The notes under the pieces were generated by a model. It saw only the letters and a program-made list of their open reading frames with translations. It was not told where the DNA came from and searched no databases. A stretch of DNA of 64,000 nt from Himantopus leucocephalus (lineage: Eukaryota; Chordata; Aves; Charadriiformes; Recurvirostridae), in NCBI GenBank assembly GCA_003993805.1, contig RSEF01000001.1, forward strand, positions 93,857,223-93,921,222. The letters run 5' to 3'. Below are positions 16,189 through 38,600 of the stretch, one piece after another. How positions within the stretch are numbered: the first letter of the stretch is position 1; each line of letters begins with the position of its first letter. The translations under genes and the position numbers were made by a program.

Positions 16189-16194
16189 TTTAAT
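16189..16194 (-). terminator. IFFO1: Candidate IFFO1 poly(A) signal ATTAAA
   Basis: The plus-strand TTTAAT reads as ATTAAA on the minus strand, about 640 bases past the IFFO1 stop. It is the best variant signal I see between the stop codon and the CR1. The downstream element is not obvious, so the end of the 3'UTR is uncertain. Confidence 0.35.
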
Positions 16195-16831
16195 GACCCT
16201 TTGCCCCCGTAACACAGACGTGAGCGCGCCGCCAACACGCGGCAAAGCAAAGTGCACAGTGAGCGGGACTCGGCCCCTGCCCTGGAGGAGGCAGGGGGGC
16301 TCGGGGTGCCCGGCACGGGGACCAGCCGGGCGCCCGACCCGAAACAAGGACAGAGAGAGAGCCCCAGGCTCGGTCCAGTTGGCACCAGTGTCAGGTCCAG
16401 TTTGCAGGGAGGTACGGCTCTTGTTCGGCTCCGTGTGGCGCAGGGAGGGCGGGGGGCAGGTCAAGCGTACCAGGACGGAGGACAGAGAAGGTGGGTTTGG
16501 GGGGGAGCCCGGGCACAGGTCCTGGAGAATGCCGCCGTGGCAGGTTTGGAGCCTCTCTGCCCCAGCCGCGGTTTAACCAAAGCAGGGGAAGGGAATAGAG
16601 AAGGGGCTGGAGGCTGAGCGGCCCAGGCGAGGGCCCTTGGGTCTATCTAGCTATTCCCATTTGCAAGATATCCGGCGGTGGGGGGGTGCAGGATCTGCCA
16701 AGCACCCCAAAACAGGAGTGAGCGAGCCTGGGTAACAGACCAGCGCTCCACATCCCTGACAGTCTCTCCCAGGAGGGGCTCAGGCACCCCTGTGCCAGGA
16801 AGGGGGTGTGGGGGAGCAGGACCTCCCCTCA

Positions 16832-27250
<10,419 letters not shown>

Positions 27251-28918
27251 TCTTCCCGCATCGCACGCTGAAGTCCCGCCGGACACCTATTTCCCGTCAT
27301 CTCATCAACCCACCGCCAGCCCAGTGTGCCCGTGCTTGCCTTTTTTTTTATTATTTTTAAAAATTGTTATTGTTTTTTGCATAGCCTTTTGTGCTTTTCC
27401 CGGGTGCTGCCCCCTTTAAAAACGGCGTAACTTCCCCTCGGCACCCCCAAAACCCCCGCCGTTACCCTCGCTCGAGGCGCCCCTCCGACGGGCAGCCCTG
27501 CCGCTGCCCCCTGCTCCATCAGCAGCCCGCCTGCGGGAGCTGCCACCGGACAATGGCGAGGCAGAGGGCAGGGGAGGTGGTGCGGAGGCAGCCGGCCTCT
27601 CAAATGTCATGGCTTGGCTTGCGGCTGGCTTTCTCCTTCGTCATCGTCATCCTTTATGAAGCGGCCTAGGGCCTTGTTTACTGCCCCCCAGTTTTAGCCT
27701 TCCTTAGGTCTTTTCCTACAGTCTCCCCCCGACCTCAACCCCAGGGCAACGCTGCCAAAAACGCTGGCGTGGTGCCTTGCCCCCGTTACCCGGTGGGAGG
27801 TGACTGCGCACAAATCGATCAATACATAAACGTTTATGGATGCGGACACCCGTGCCACCTTGCTGTCTGTGTGCTCGTGGCCCGTCCCCGCAGGACTTCC
27901 ACAGCTGAGCGTGGGACATGCACAAACCTGCCCCCGAGATCTCAGCTGAGCCGTTAAGGGATAAGCGTGCAACGGGTTTCAATTAGAGGAGATGCCCGGC
28001 GCTGCACTGCACTGCACTGAACTCTGTCTGGGGCGGGAGGTGGGCAGGCTCCAGTTGGGTGGTGTGCTGCAGCCCTCCCCTTGGGATCTGGGGTATGGCT
28101 CAGTCCACACTTCCAGAAAGTTCCTGGACCCGCTGAGGACGGCCAGCTTCGCTAGTCTCGACTGGGAATCTGCCTATTGCATTTTCCCTGCTGTTTCTCC
28201 TCCAGACCTACAGGGCTCTTCCACCCCTCTTACTCTTCTGCCTTCCTTGCCCGGGAGCAGACCTAATCAAATTTGTTCCCTTCTGTTGCCTTGGTGCATC
28301 CAGTATCAGTTTTTTCCTGTGACCTGCCTGTCTCCCCTGTCCTGACCGTGACTCTGGGCTCCCCACAGCAGCCCCTATTTGCATTTATAACACCTCCTCC
28401 CCCATCAGCAACGTGGCTGCATCCTCCCTAGCACACCCACGACTGCTAGAAGTCATAACTGGACTTCAGTCCCTCCCGTATGGGCTTAGGGTGGGAAATG
28501 AAGTGAGCTTTCCTTCTCCTTCTGTCACCTCCTTTTAATGTTTTCCCTCTTCTTAAGCAGCTGTTCCCTTGCTCTGCCTCTGTCCAGAGAGGCTGAGCCA
28601 TGGCAAGTGGTGCTTTTGTCAAGGGAGAGGAAGGCAGGAAGGCTTTCCTCAGGTGCGCAGGAGATCCCTCTCTTCCAAAAACCCTCGCCTGCAACAGCAG
28701 GAGCAGCTGGTAGGGAGCCACACACCCCACAACAAGGCTACCAAATAAACAGGCAGGGAAAAGGGAACGACAGACGGAAAACAGGGATCCCCGTCAAGAG
28801 GCTTGTTTTGAAGCAGTGGCGGCCGCTCCTGCTTGGAGACTTCCCAGCACGTGCCCTGGAAACCATCGCTGACTCCGAGATCTCAGCTGAGCCTGCTGCC
28901 ACATCCCTTTACATACAC

Positions 28919-28919
<1 letters not shown>

Positions 28920-28951
<32 letters not shown>

Positions 28952-28963
28952 NCCCCCCCCCCC
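28920..28963. repeat. Poly-C tract with embedded N
   Basis: More than 40 nearly uninterrupted C are broken by one N at 28952. Its true length is unlikely to be correct in the assembly. Confidence 0.9.
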
Positions 28964-29710
28964 AAACGCTGCTGCAGCCTGCCTGCACGCACGGCAACCC
29001 GTCTTTTCTGCCAGCATCCTCCCTGCTTCGCATACCACTGATTTTACACCCCTGCCCCGTACCTGCCAGCCTGTGGGCAGTCCCCTCCTGTTGCACCCAG
29101 GTGAGCGGGGTCGGGCAGTGGGGTGATCCGCCGCTGTGCGCAGCCAGCGGGGAACGTGGGCAAGAAAACCGCAAAACATGGAGCAAGCGCTTTCCTAAGC
29201 TCTGCCTGGCCTGCTTCTGTCCTGCTGGGGAGACCTGGCAAGCGGAGCTGATTAATGAAACGCCACCGGAGGAAGGCACTGCCATCCATCAGGAAAAGCT
29301 TTTACAGCGGGAGGCCAGCGCAGCACTGGGGCAGGTGGCGGGATCTCCATCCTTGGTGGTTCTCAGGGCTCAGCTATGCAAAGCCACAGTGATGTGACCT
29401 AGTGCCGGGACAGTCCTGCTTACAGCGGGGGGCTGTGCTATACAGACCTCCAGCACCTCTTCCCACCAACACCCCTGCTGTCTCCTGGAGAGGGCAGGGC
29501 GGTGTGGAGCCTCCTTTTTTTTTTTCCTTGCTTCCCTTGCTCCAGATACTTGCTGGGGTAGAGGATTCCTCCTGACACAGAAGATGGCTGGGGCAAAGGG
29601 CCAACATCTTCTGGTTCCTCCTAAGGAAGCCCAGAGACAATCCTGCCACCCAGGGGACCACAATGCTCCTCCACTAGACCCTTGGCTTCAACCTCACCCC
29701 AGCACAACAG

Positions 29711-29740
29711 CTCCTCCTCCTCCTCCTCATCATCATCATC
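29711..29740. repeat. Trinucleotide microsatellite (CTC)n(CAT)n
   Basis: Six CTC-type units are followed directly by four CAT units, a compound microsatellite in intergenic DNA. Confidence 0.9.
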
Positions 29741-32700
29741 TTCCCTTCTTGGTTCTTCTCCAGACCCTCCAACTGCTCCTGCCCTGAGTTTATCAGCTCA
29801 GGCTCAGCAGCAGCACCGCTGGACCCCACCTGCTGACACATGCAGAGCTGCTCGCTACACCTCGCTGTCAATTGTAAACGTGCTTTTAAAATTGTACCTG
29901 CAGCCAACGTAAAAATAGATGTTTACTGACAAGCGTGCTGATATTTATCTTACTTCCACAGATTTTAAGGCCGAGAAAGAAGCACCGCGTTTTCTGACCC
30001 CGTGCTAAACACACAGCGCAAATTTCTGTAGCTCGAGTCAGGTACTCGTGTGGGACTGTGTCACCGGTTGCTGACAGCACGGTAAAAAGAGATTGAGCCT
30101 CTACCATGACCTTTCATAGGCAAATCAAAGTAGATTCCCCAGGTGGCTAACCACGTATTAAAATCGTGTGCCTTGCCTTGCCCGTCATTGGAATTTGCCG
30201 AGCTTTAACGTCCATTGCCAGTTTGAGATGCTCCCGCTCTCCCAGATCACGGGACCTCTTACTGGCTAACCCATCTTCCTTGCAAAGGTGCTTCATGGGT
30301 GAAACCTGTTCAAATAAGCTCCACAGCTGTTCTCAAGGCTCTTCTTTTTAAGGTATAGGTCACATTAGTGTGCGTATACCCCACCTCCCTGCTCTCCTTC
30401 CCTCTGAGTACCCCAGCGCTACCTTCTCCCTTGCACCACCCTGCTGGAACATTTCAGTGTAAACTCCCCAAGCCTTCCAACTTCCAGGATGCTTCACTAA
30501 AACCAACCCCTAAAATTGCTTCTATCCACAACCAGAGGCAGGTGCTGCAACGAACGCACAACTTTTGGGCGCCTTGCTGCCTAGAGAAGACGGCAGCGCA
30601 GTTCGCTGCCTGGATTTGGGTGTGAATGGGGAGAAATGGGCACAGAGGAGCAGCTGCCAACAGAAGCTGGGCGATCACCGCACTAACCAACACAGAGAAA
30701 CATCCCTTTCTAACCGCAAAGGAGAGAATGGATTTTCTTTTAAAAAAAACACCCCAAACACCGGTCTGGGAGGGAGTTTTGTAGCCAGGTCTTGCATGTG
30801 AAGGCAGTTCTAGGTACTACAGCCAAGAGCCAGAGACCTAACTGACCTTGCTCTTCTCAGCAATTCCCCATGGACTACATCAGGCAGGCAGGACTTGCAG
30901 ACAGCCTCTTTGGTGGCTCCCCACATCCTCCCTAGCAGGGATGGACAGCTTGGGGGAGCAAAACCTACTGCTGTGAACTTGGTCATTTGTGGATTCAGTC
31001 CCTACAGAAGCGTTATGTATCTATGGGGCTATATGCAGCAGAGCACGTGCTGGAGGATCTAAGTTTTATACCCAAGTCCCCAAAACGTGCAGCGCAGGAT
31101 TTCAGTCCCTTCCTCTGGACGCAGCCTGATGTGAGACGACACAACCGCCGGCTGCCTACCCAGCACAGAGCAAGACATTACAGTGTATGACATCACTGGA
31201 ATTAGTGACCGGCCTGCGTTGCTGTTGGAGTCTCTTCTCTTTCCATTATGCGCTATTGTCCCCAGAAGTCTTCGGTTTCCTTCCTCCGCCACGCCAAGGG
31301 TGCAGCAGCGCAGCGCAGCGCCCTGCCTCTCCCTCCCGGTTTTGCAGAGGTGAGCGGGCAGCGCTCCGGAGCCCGGCGGGCAGGAGTGACCAGCTGGCCG
31401 GCTTAATTGTACCCTGATAAGGCTTCTCCGATAGACTCGTTCCCCTCCGTCTGGGGAGAAGGGTTTGAAGAATCCCCACCACATTCAAGACCTTACAACG
31501 CGTGTGGTATTCCTCCCACCGTGCTAGCGGCCATTAACGCAGACCCTCACCTCTTCCATGCACCAGGTTTGCTTTGCACGCTTCTGGCCTTGTTTAGCCT
31601 AAATAACTTCACAGCTTGGGGCAACTCTATTACGGAACTGCTTACCCCTTTCTTTTTTTTTCCCCTCCAAGTCATTAAACACCACCCCAGTAACATTTGT
31701 GCACAGCACAGTGGAACAGACACCACGGCACATTACGCTGACTTCTCTCAACCAGCTTTTAATTTACGGCGGCATTTTCACTCCTCAGATCTGCTCTCAG
31801 CCCTTGCTTTGCCTCAATTCTTGCTTTGCTCCGCCTCGGCTCTCGCAAGCCATGTTATCAGCAGCTTTCAGATATACAAATAAATTAAAGGAAGGTACTG
31901 AAAGATGATCCAGCGGTCACATTTTTTCGAAATTCTCAGCTTTCAGGTAACAAAAGACTCACAGAGTAAGGCGGCAGCTGCAAACGTAAGTCTAGTGTGA
32001 CCAGCAGCTTCGTACCAGCACACGGAGGGAAGCCACCAACCTTCGTCCCCAGCTGCCACATCTCCAGTACTGCCTCCAAAGCTCGATGGCAGCATTTCAA
32101 TGTCACACTCGACATTATCTCTCTGAGCAGTGGTAACTGCAATGGCTGAAATAAAGAGTGCACCACCAAAGAGAGCTGAAAGTTTCCTCTCTCTCTCCCC
32201 AGCTATAACGAAAGGTTTGCAGACAAGCAAAGCAAGCGGAACGATGCTCGATAAGAGAGAGAAGTCTTGTTGACATGGTTAAAGCAGCGGCTATTCCCAC
32301 CTTTCAGAGGGGACTGACATAATTTGGAGGTCCACTACAAACCAAACACTGGGGATCCCAACCAAGGACTTTCTGTCCCCACCACTGGGGTTATCAAGAC
32401 AAACTGGTCATCAAGCCGAGACTATACACTAGCATTGGAACCTCAATAGGCGGCAGCAGCAAAGTGGGACAGGTCAGCATGACTCCCAAAAGGACAGGCT
32501 CACGGCTTGCCAGAGACAGAAGCCCTTCCAGATACAAGTCACCCTATAGCTGGAAAATTACCATATGGCTCCAGTTTTGAGATTTATCCTAAAATCTTGC
32601 ATTTCATCGCTCCTGAGAAAATCCGCTAGAACTGGAAAAGAAAGAAGGCTGGAGGAGCAGCAGCAGGGCTCAGCCTACCTGGAAGCTGGTGTTGGCACAA

Positions 32701-32825
32701 GCAACACCACAAGCAACACCTCGCCTTGTACAGCGAGGACCCAGCTGAGGGAAAGGAGGTGCTAGGCAGAGCTCAGGACTCACCTTGGGAGCACTAAGGG
32801 GCAGACGCAGCAGTGGGACCCCCTC

Positions 32826-33530
32826 CCAGGGATGCTAAGCTGGGTCAGACCAATGGTCCATCCAAGTCAGGAATCAGTTTCCAGTGCAGGATAAGAACAG
32901 AGGGGTCTGCGACCAGGGCAAACGAGCAGCAATCCCTCCTTGCAGAGCTCTTCCAGCCTCTAGCATTTCATGGCTCACGCATCTTCTCAGGTAGTTGTGT
33001 TTACTAGCCCTCATAAAAAAAAAAACCCAACATTTTTCCCTTGTTTTCAGCCTGTGTAAGCTTCTAGCATCCACCATACCCTGCAGAAAGGAGTTTCACA
33101 GCTACCTGCACCTTTGGTGCATTTGGTGGGTCCTAGGGTTTGGGGTTTTTCTGTTTATTGGGAAAGAGCAAGCAGTGGTTCCCCATCCATCTTCTCCATG
33201 CCACTAACATTTTTAGTTATATAAAAGATACATATATCATATAGATATAACACCGTTATATCACTTATTTCCCCATGGTCTCTTCCAAGCTTAAAGAGTC
33301 TTAGAGTCTAGCTGTTCCTCTCACACAATCCATTCCATAACTTTGGATGTATTTGTCCTCCCTAAACATTTCCCAGTTTTACAATCCTTATTCAGATGGA
33401 GGACACTAGAAACACAGCATTGAAGTGCATGCACTGTCACTTTATGCAGGGAGGTAACAATATTCTCCATTTTGCTGTCTAATAATTCCTTTCCTAACAG
33501 CACCTAGCATTTATTTAATTTTTCTGAAAG
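32826..33530 (-). mobile_element. Decayed ancient CR1-type LINE, antisense
   Basis: The landmark GGGTCAGACCAATGGTCCATC is typical of old CR1 copies common in turtles and crocodilians. It is followed in the right order by AGGAGTTTCACAG, a TTTCCCCATGGTCTCTTCCAAGCTTAAAGAGTC block and AGCTGTTCCTC. The copy is interrupted by A-rich and AT-rich insertions (33013-33024, 33211-33262). It is far more diverged than the four avian CR1 copies in this window, so it probably predates bird radiation. Confidence 0.65.
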
Positions 33531-33839
33531 ACCCCAGAAAACTTCTCGCGGGGCCTGTGTGTCAGGCGATCCAGAGATGTCACCACACAAGCCCAGAGTC
33601 AGACGGACGCATTCAGAGGCTCCTCCCTGCCCTAACTCACTGGGAAGCGTGGGGAAAAAGCAATTTTCAAGTATAGGGATGTTTGGTTAATGGCTGGTCA
33701 ACAGAAAAAGACAAAAGTCAACCCCCTCCAAAACAGAGTTAGAATAAACTAAACACACAGATAGATAAGCCCTAAAAAGCAGAAGATAACAGAGGCTGTT
33801 AACGAAGACCAGGACTCCTGAAACACTGACAGATTGAAT

Positions 33840-34300
33840 CATTGCAGGAACTGCTTGAGTGCAACCTTGAAGAGCTTCAGCCAGAAACTTCACAACTGAT
33901 AAGAAAGCAAAATTATGGTGGTCTTTATGGGAAAGATCAAATTTATTATGGGATGTTTAAGAAGAATTGTGGGACTGTGTCAAGCTTATCATGTGATGTT
34001 TTAAGGAAGATTACGAGAGCAAAACTTACTATGGGATGTTTACGGGAAGGATTGAAGCTGAGGAAAGGGAGACATCAAGGTAGATCAGGGAGAAACGAGC
34101 ATGGGAAAATGTAGAGGAGGAATAAATAAAAGGGGCCAGTCACACAGAAACTGGCTGCTGGTCAGAGTGCTTGTCCGGCTGAGCCCTGCATCTGATTACC
34201 ACCATCTGTCCTGGCCTCGTATTAAACTAATCCTAGCCATTTCCTCTGCGTGCATGCGCATTTGTGATCTGCTAGCAAACTGCAAGCAGGACTAGCCCCT
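33840..34300 (+). mobile_element. LTR-like element (probable solo LTR)
   Basis: Features in order: three imperfect repeats of a TTACTATGGGATGTTTA-type unit (about 33941, 33985 and 34024) resembling U3 enhancer repeats; a TATA-like AATAAATAAAAGGGGCC (34122-34138); a CTGGTCAG and GGCTGAGCCCTGCATCTGATTACC leader-like stretch; and ATTAAA at 34221-34226 as a poly(A) signal. This arrangement matches an avian endogenous retroviral LTR. I see no gag, pol or env frame and no clear primer-binding site, so a solo LTR is likely. The boundaries are estimates and the 3' end may extend towards 34,440. Confidence 0.55.
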
Positions 34301-35478
34301 AAGTAGGATAAGAGGTCTGAGAGCCACACACCAGACAGACCACAAGCATGAGGACCGGCTACCAGGGATCCATGGAAGTGCGTGCAGACGATCCAGTAGC
34401 ACGCTTGAGGTTTGATGGGCCACCGAGTAAGACCAGATCAGGCCTTTTTAGCTGTTCGCATTTTGCGAGTGCTGTTTGAGTTTTCCTGGGCGTCCCCCAC
34501 AGCACTTTTCTCCGGTTTCTGCTGATCAGTCTGCACCTAGTTGCATCTGTAGTGTGCGGGCACGTGCCTGTAGGAGTTTCTGGAGTTCACACTCAGCCTC
34601 GCCACTTGCTGAACCTGGTAACATGGGAAAGCAACAGCCTCACACGTAGCAGACCAGGAGAGAAAGGATTCCCTGGGTCCTACAGTCCACTACGTTCAGC
34701 TGTCCTTAACACCAAGCACCAGAATAGCACATCAAGTTCTCCCACGAACCCAAAACTTGGCAAGGAAAACAAACCAAGGCAAAGCCTCATGTGAGCTGAG
34801 CTAGCAAGACAATTGCAGAAACAAGAGTTATCTTTCAGGTCTGTTACACACCCAACTCCATGCACACTGTGGTGGAACAGAAGCTGGAGAACACACTTGG
34901 TAGAAAGCTTATTAATGAATTGTCTCCAGAAAAAAGATTTATTCACTGGAAAGCAGAACCAAGGAAGAGAATATCACCTCACACCAACAAGGGAAAGTGA
35001 CCTGGACTGATGTTTAAGTAGAAACAGCCCAGACCACTGCTTATGTCTCAAGGGAAGCAGCCACATCTAGGTGAACAAAAAGGCAAAAAGAACATGACTG
35101 CACAGCTCCAGGACCAGCAGCAATCCCTGCTGCAGTCTGGGAGGCCAAGAACAAGGGTGAAACAGGGACAATGACACAGTGACAACAGGGAACTCGGGAC
35201 CAGCACAGGACCACTGGCCTCGGAGCTCCAGCCCTGTCCTGATGAAGCACTCTGCTGACAGGCACCACACAATACAACTGTCAGCCAGGCAGCGAGGATT
35301 TCAGCTCCCACTGCTTCTTCGCAAATATCCATGCTGCAGAGAGTAAGAACAGACACCAGAAATGCCACAGCAGCAGATGGGCGTGGAAAGGGGATTTTCT
35401 GTTGCAGAGGCGTAAGGGGACACTGCAGAATTCTGTATTCCGTGTTCAAGGGAAAAGGACAAGGCTTGAGCAAGAGTA
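34301..35478. other. Intergenic sequence before NOP2 3' end
   Basis: No gene recognised. The first part (34301-34440, including AGCCCCTAAGTAGGATAAG) may belong to the adjacent LTR-like element. The rest is unremarkable, with short unsupported open frames. Confidence 0.5.
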
Positions 35479-35485
35479 TAAAACT

Positions 35486-35491
35486 TTTAAT
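35486..35491 (-). terminator. NOP2: Candidate NOP2 poly(A) signal ATTAAA
   Basis: The plus-strand TTTAAT is ATTAAA on the minus strand, about 190 bases past the NOP2 stop. It is the nearest plausible signal and implies a short 3'UTR. Confidence 0.5.
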
Positions 35492-35678
35492 GGGTCAGTG
35501 CACCAGTCCTTGATGCAGAGGGAAAGGAGAAAACAGGGCTATAGCTGTCCCAGGTGCTCAGCGCTGCAGAGGTTATCTGCACAGAGCAGGAAAGACAAGA
35601 TGGTACATGCATAGCTGCAGCAGCCCCCGGCCTTTGCCCCTCCAAGGAGGGGAGAAACACCTGGAAAAGCAGTTCCTC

Positions 35679-38600
35679 TCACTGTCCATTCGTTTTCACT
35701 CTATGCTTCTTCTTGGTAGGGACTTGAGAACGCATCATTTTGGGAGAAGGCCGACCAGCCTTCAAGGGTCTCCTCTGTGCCTGCAATGAATGGCTCTTCT
35801 TCTTCAAAGTGGGCTGTGGTGGCTTCTGCTCTTTGTCAACTTTCGATCCCTCAAGTTTCTTCTTTTTTGGCTGAGGCTCCATGGCGGTACCAGCGACAGT
35901 GGATGGAGCTGTTGCTTCCACAGCAGGTTCTTCATCTGAAACAAGAGAGAAAGGTGCTGTAAGAAGAACCCGCCTGGCTTCTGCGGGGGAAGCAGCCTGT
36001 GAGAGCAGCCCCAGGCAGCTCAGCAGAGCTCCAGTACTAGGTTACCTTTCTGGGCCTGGGGGATGGCATTAGAGAATTTCTTGAACTTGGCAATGAAGAA
36101 CCCATCCATATTGTGCGTGTGGGGATAGAAACGCCGCGTAGACTTGAGGGAGGGGTGGAAGCGACGGTCCTTGAACCTGGAGGAAGAAGTGGGGCGAGAA
36201 GTGATAGAACGCCTCTGCTCAAACCTGGCCACCAAGGAACAGTCACCTGTGCAGCTTGTGACCTGGCACGCACCTGGTGAAGCCTTCCTTGCCAAAGTCC
36301 AGGCCTGTGGCCACCAAACGAACATTGCGTTTCTTCAGGGCATAATCCACAACCCACTCATTTTCCTCCACCTGCCAGAGACTAAGCATTAGGATCCAAA
36401 GCTCAGCAGTCCCCCAAGTAGGAGATGACTGCAGCAGAGCGTGGAATGGACTTACCATGATGGAGCAAGTGCAGTAGACAATGTAGCCCCCTGTCTCTGA
36501 GGCAGCGTTGACTGAATCTATAGCACTAAGAAGCAGCTCCTTCTGCAGGTGAGCACAGCGCAGGATGTCTTTCTCATCCTGAAAGATAGGTTAGGATACC
36601 AGAGGAACAGGGAAGCACTCCAGGCCTCTATTGCAGATGGAGGGATGACAGGAGAGCAAAGCACATATGGTATAGAAGATTCTGGAGTTTTCTGCAGAAC
36701 TAACCTCAAAAAACCCTAGCTCTGGTACAACACGCAGAATAGGAAAAAGCGGGAAAAATCAGTATCCCTATTGCAGGTGTCTCTCAAGAACGAGGCTGCC
36801 CCGAAGTCCTTTCTCTCATGACTCATAACTCAAGTCCCCATCTTGCGTCCACACTGGTCACTCACCTTGTTGGTTTTGACAGCAGGATCCTTGGAAATGA
36901 CGCCTGTTCCACTACAAGGAGCATCAAGCAAGACACGGTCGAACCCTCCAAGCACCTACAGGCAGATGTACATTTGGAATTACACTCACAGGTGGGGACT
37001 CAGAACAAGACTAAGACTAGAAGGGGAACCAGAAGACTGGGAAGGCGGGAAAGATCCCTTACTCCTCCCTCCCCACCCTCCTGTCTCCATATCAAATAAC
37101 AGACCCACCTCCCCATCAGCTTTGCTCATCCTCCTGTGACAAATGGCTTTAGAGAACACAGCTTTGCTAAAGGGACCGCACAGCAGCTCTAGGTAAGCGT
37201 GGTAAGGACACCCCAAAGCCGGCAGGAACGTACCTTGGGGAACTGGCGTCCATCGCAGTTACTCACTATAGCATTGGTGACTCCCAGCCGATGCAAGTTC
37301 CCTACCACGCTACGTAGCCGCTCGGCATTGCTGTCATTGGCCAAGATCATACCTGTGTTCTTCATAAGCTGAGCTGCCGAAGGGCAAAACACATCAGGAA
37401 GGGGCTGAAAACCACCTGCACTTTTGTCCGCAGGGACAGCCACCCCCTTCCTTTCCCCAGGTTTAGTCCCCCTCTGTTCCCCCTTTCTGTATAGACCTGT
37501 GGAAACTCATTGCTTCACAGAGCATCCCTCCCAAGCCTCCAGGGTGGTACCTATGTAGCTGGTCTTGCCTCCTGGGGCACAGCACATGTCCAAGATGCGT
37601 TCGTTCTCCTGTGGAGCCAGAGCCATGACAGGGAGGAGACTGGAGGCTCCTTGCAGCATGTAGTGCCCAGCCAGATACTCAGGGGTGGCACCTGGGCAGG
37701 GAAGGCAGAACAAAAGAAGATGACACATGAAAGATAGGGAGCTAAGAGTGGGTCAGCTCAGCCCTGCGACAGGAAGGGTGATCTCACCAATGGGCACAGA
37801 GGAGTCATAAATAACAAGTCCTGTTTTCGACCATTTCCCCAAGGGGTCGAGATTTACGCCACGGTTGATGAGAGCCTGCAAGACAAGGAGATGGGACTGA
37901 GACACTGCCCCGTGTGAAAGGTAGAGCAGAAGACAACCACAGCTTCCTGCTGACCTGCGCCAGGTCCCGTCTCCGTGTTTTGAGTGTGTTGGTGCGAATG
38001 GTCACAGGGCGGGGAACCTCATTAGCTTCCAGGAAATTTATCAGCTGGATAAAAGAAGAGGCAGAGAACAGAGAGATAAAAACAAAGACCTAGGGAGGCA
38101 GCCAAATCCTCATCAGTCAGCAAAGATATGGGCAGGGCAGGATCCTACCTCAGGGAGCGGGAAGATGTCCATGAGCTTCATGAGCAAGAAGTCACTGTAA
38201 GAATAGTAGGCAGCCATGTCCCGGCGCAACAACTCAAGGTACTCCTGTCGTGTGCGTCCTTCCTCCCGCTTCACCACAAAGTCCTGCAGCACCTCCATGT
38301 TGCCCTTGATGCGCTGGTGAATGATGTGCAGGTCAGGGGGCTCAGCGGGTAGAAAGACCATTAAGGAATCACAAACAACCAAGAAACATGCACATAGGCT
38401 CTTTATAAGCACAACTGGTCATGCAGGACTCCTGCATCAGGACAGAACCCATACCAGAAAGGCCTTGTTTGGAATATGCTTTTACCAGAGCTCAGCAGAG
38501 GGGGGATGGAACCAGATGAAAAAGGTCAGGAACTATGGGGTATTTAAAAGAATTTGTTTAGTTACTTTAGATAAACAGAAAAAAATAGGAAAAATAAGAC

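Larger units (their letters stand above)
27300..32825. other. Intergenic sequence, IFFO1 to NOP2 (first part)
   Basis: No gene or clear mobile element is recognised. The stretch holds a long poly-C run with one N (28920-28963) and a CTC/CAT trinucleotide repeat (29711-29740). T-rich tracts lie around 27340-27380 and 29515-29526. Open frames are short and carry no recognisable domain. Confidence 0.55.
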
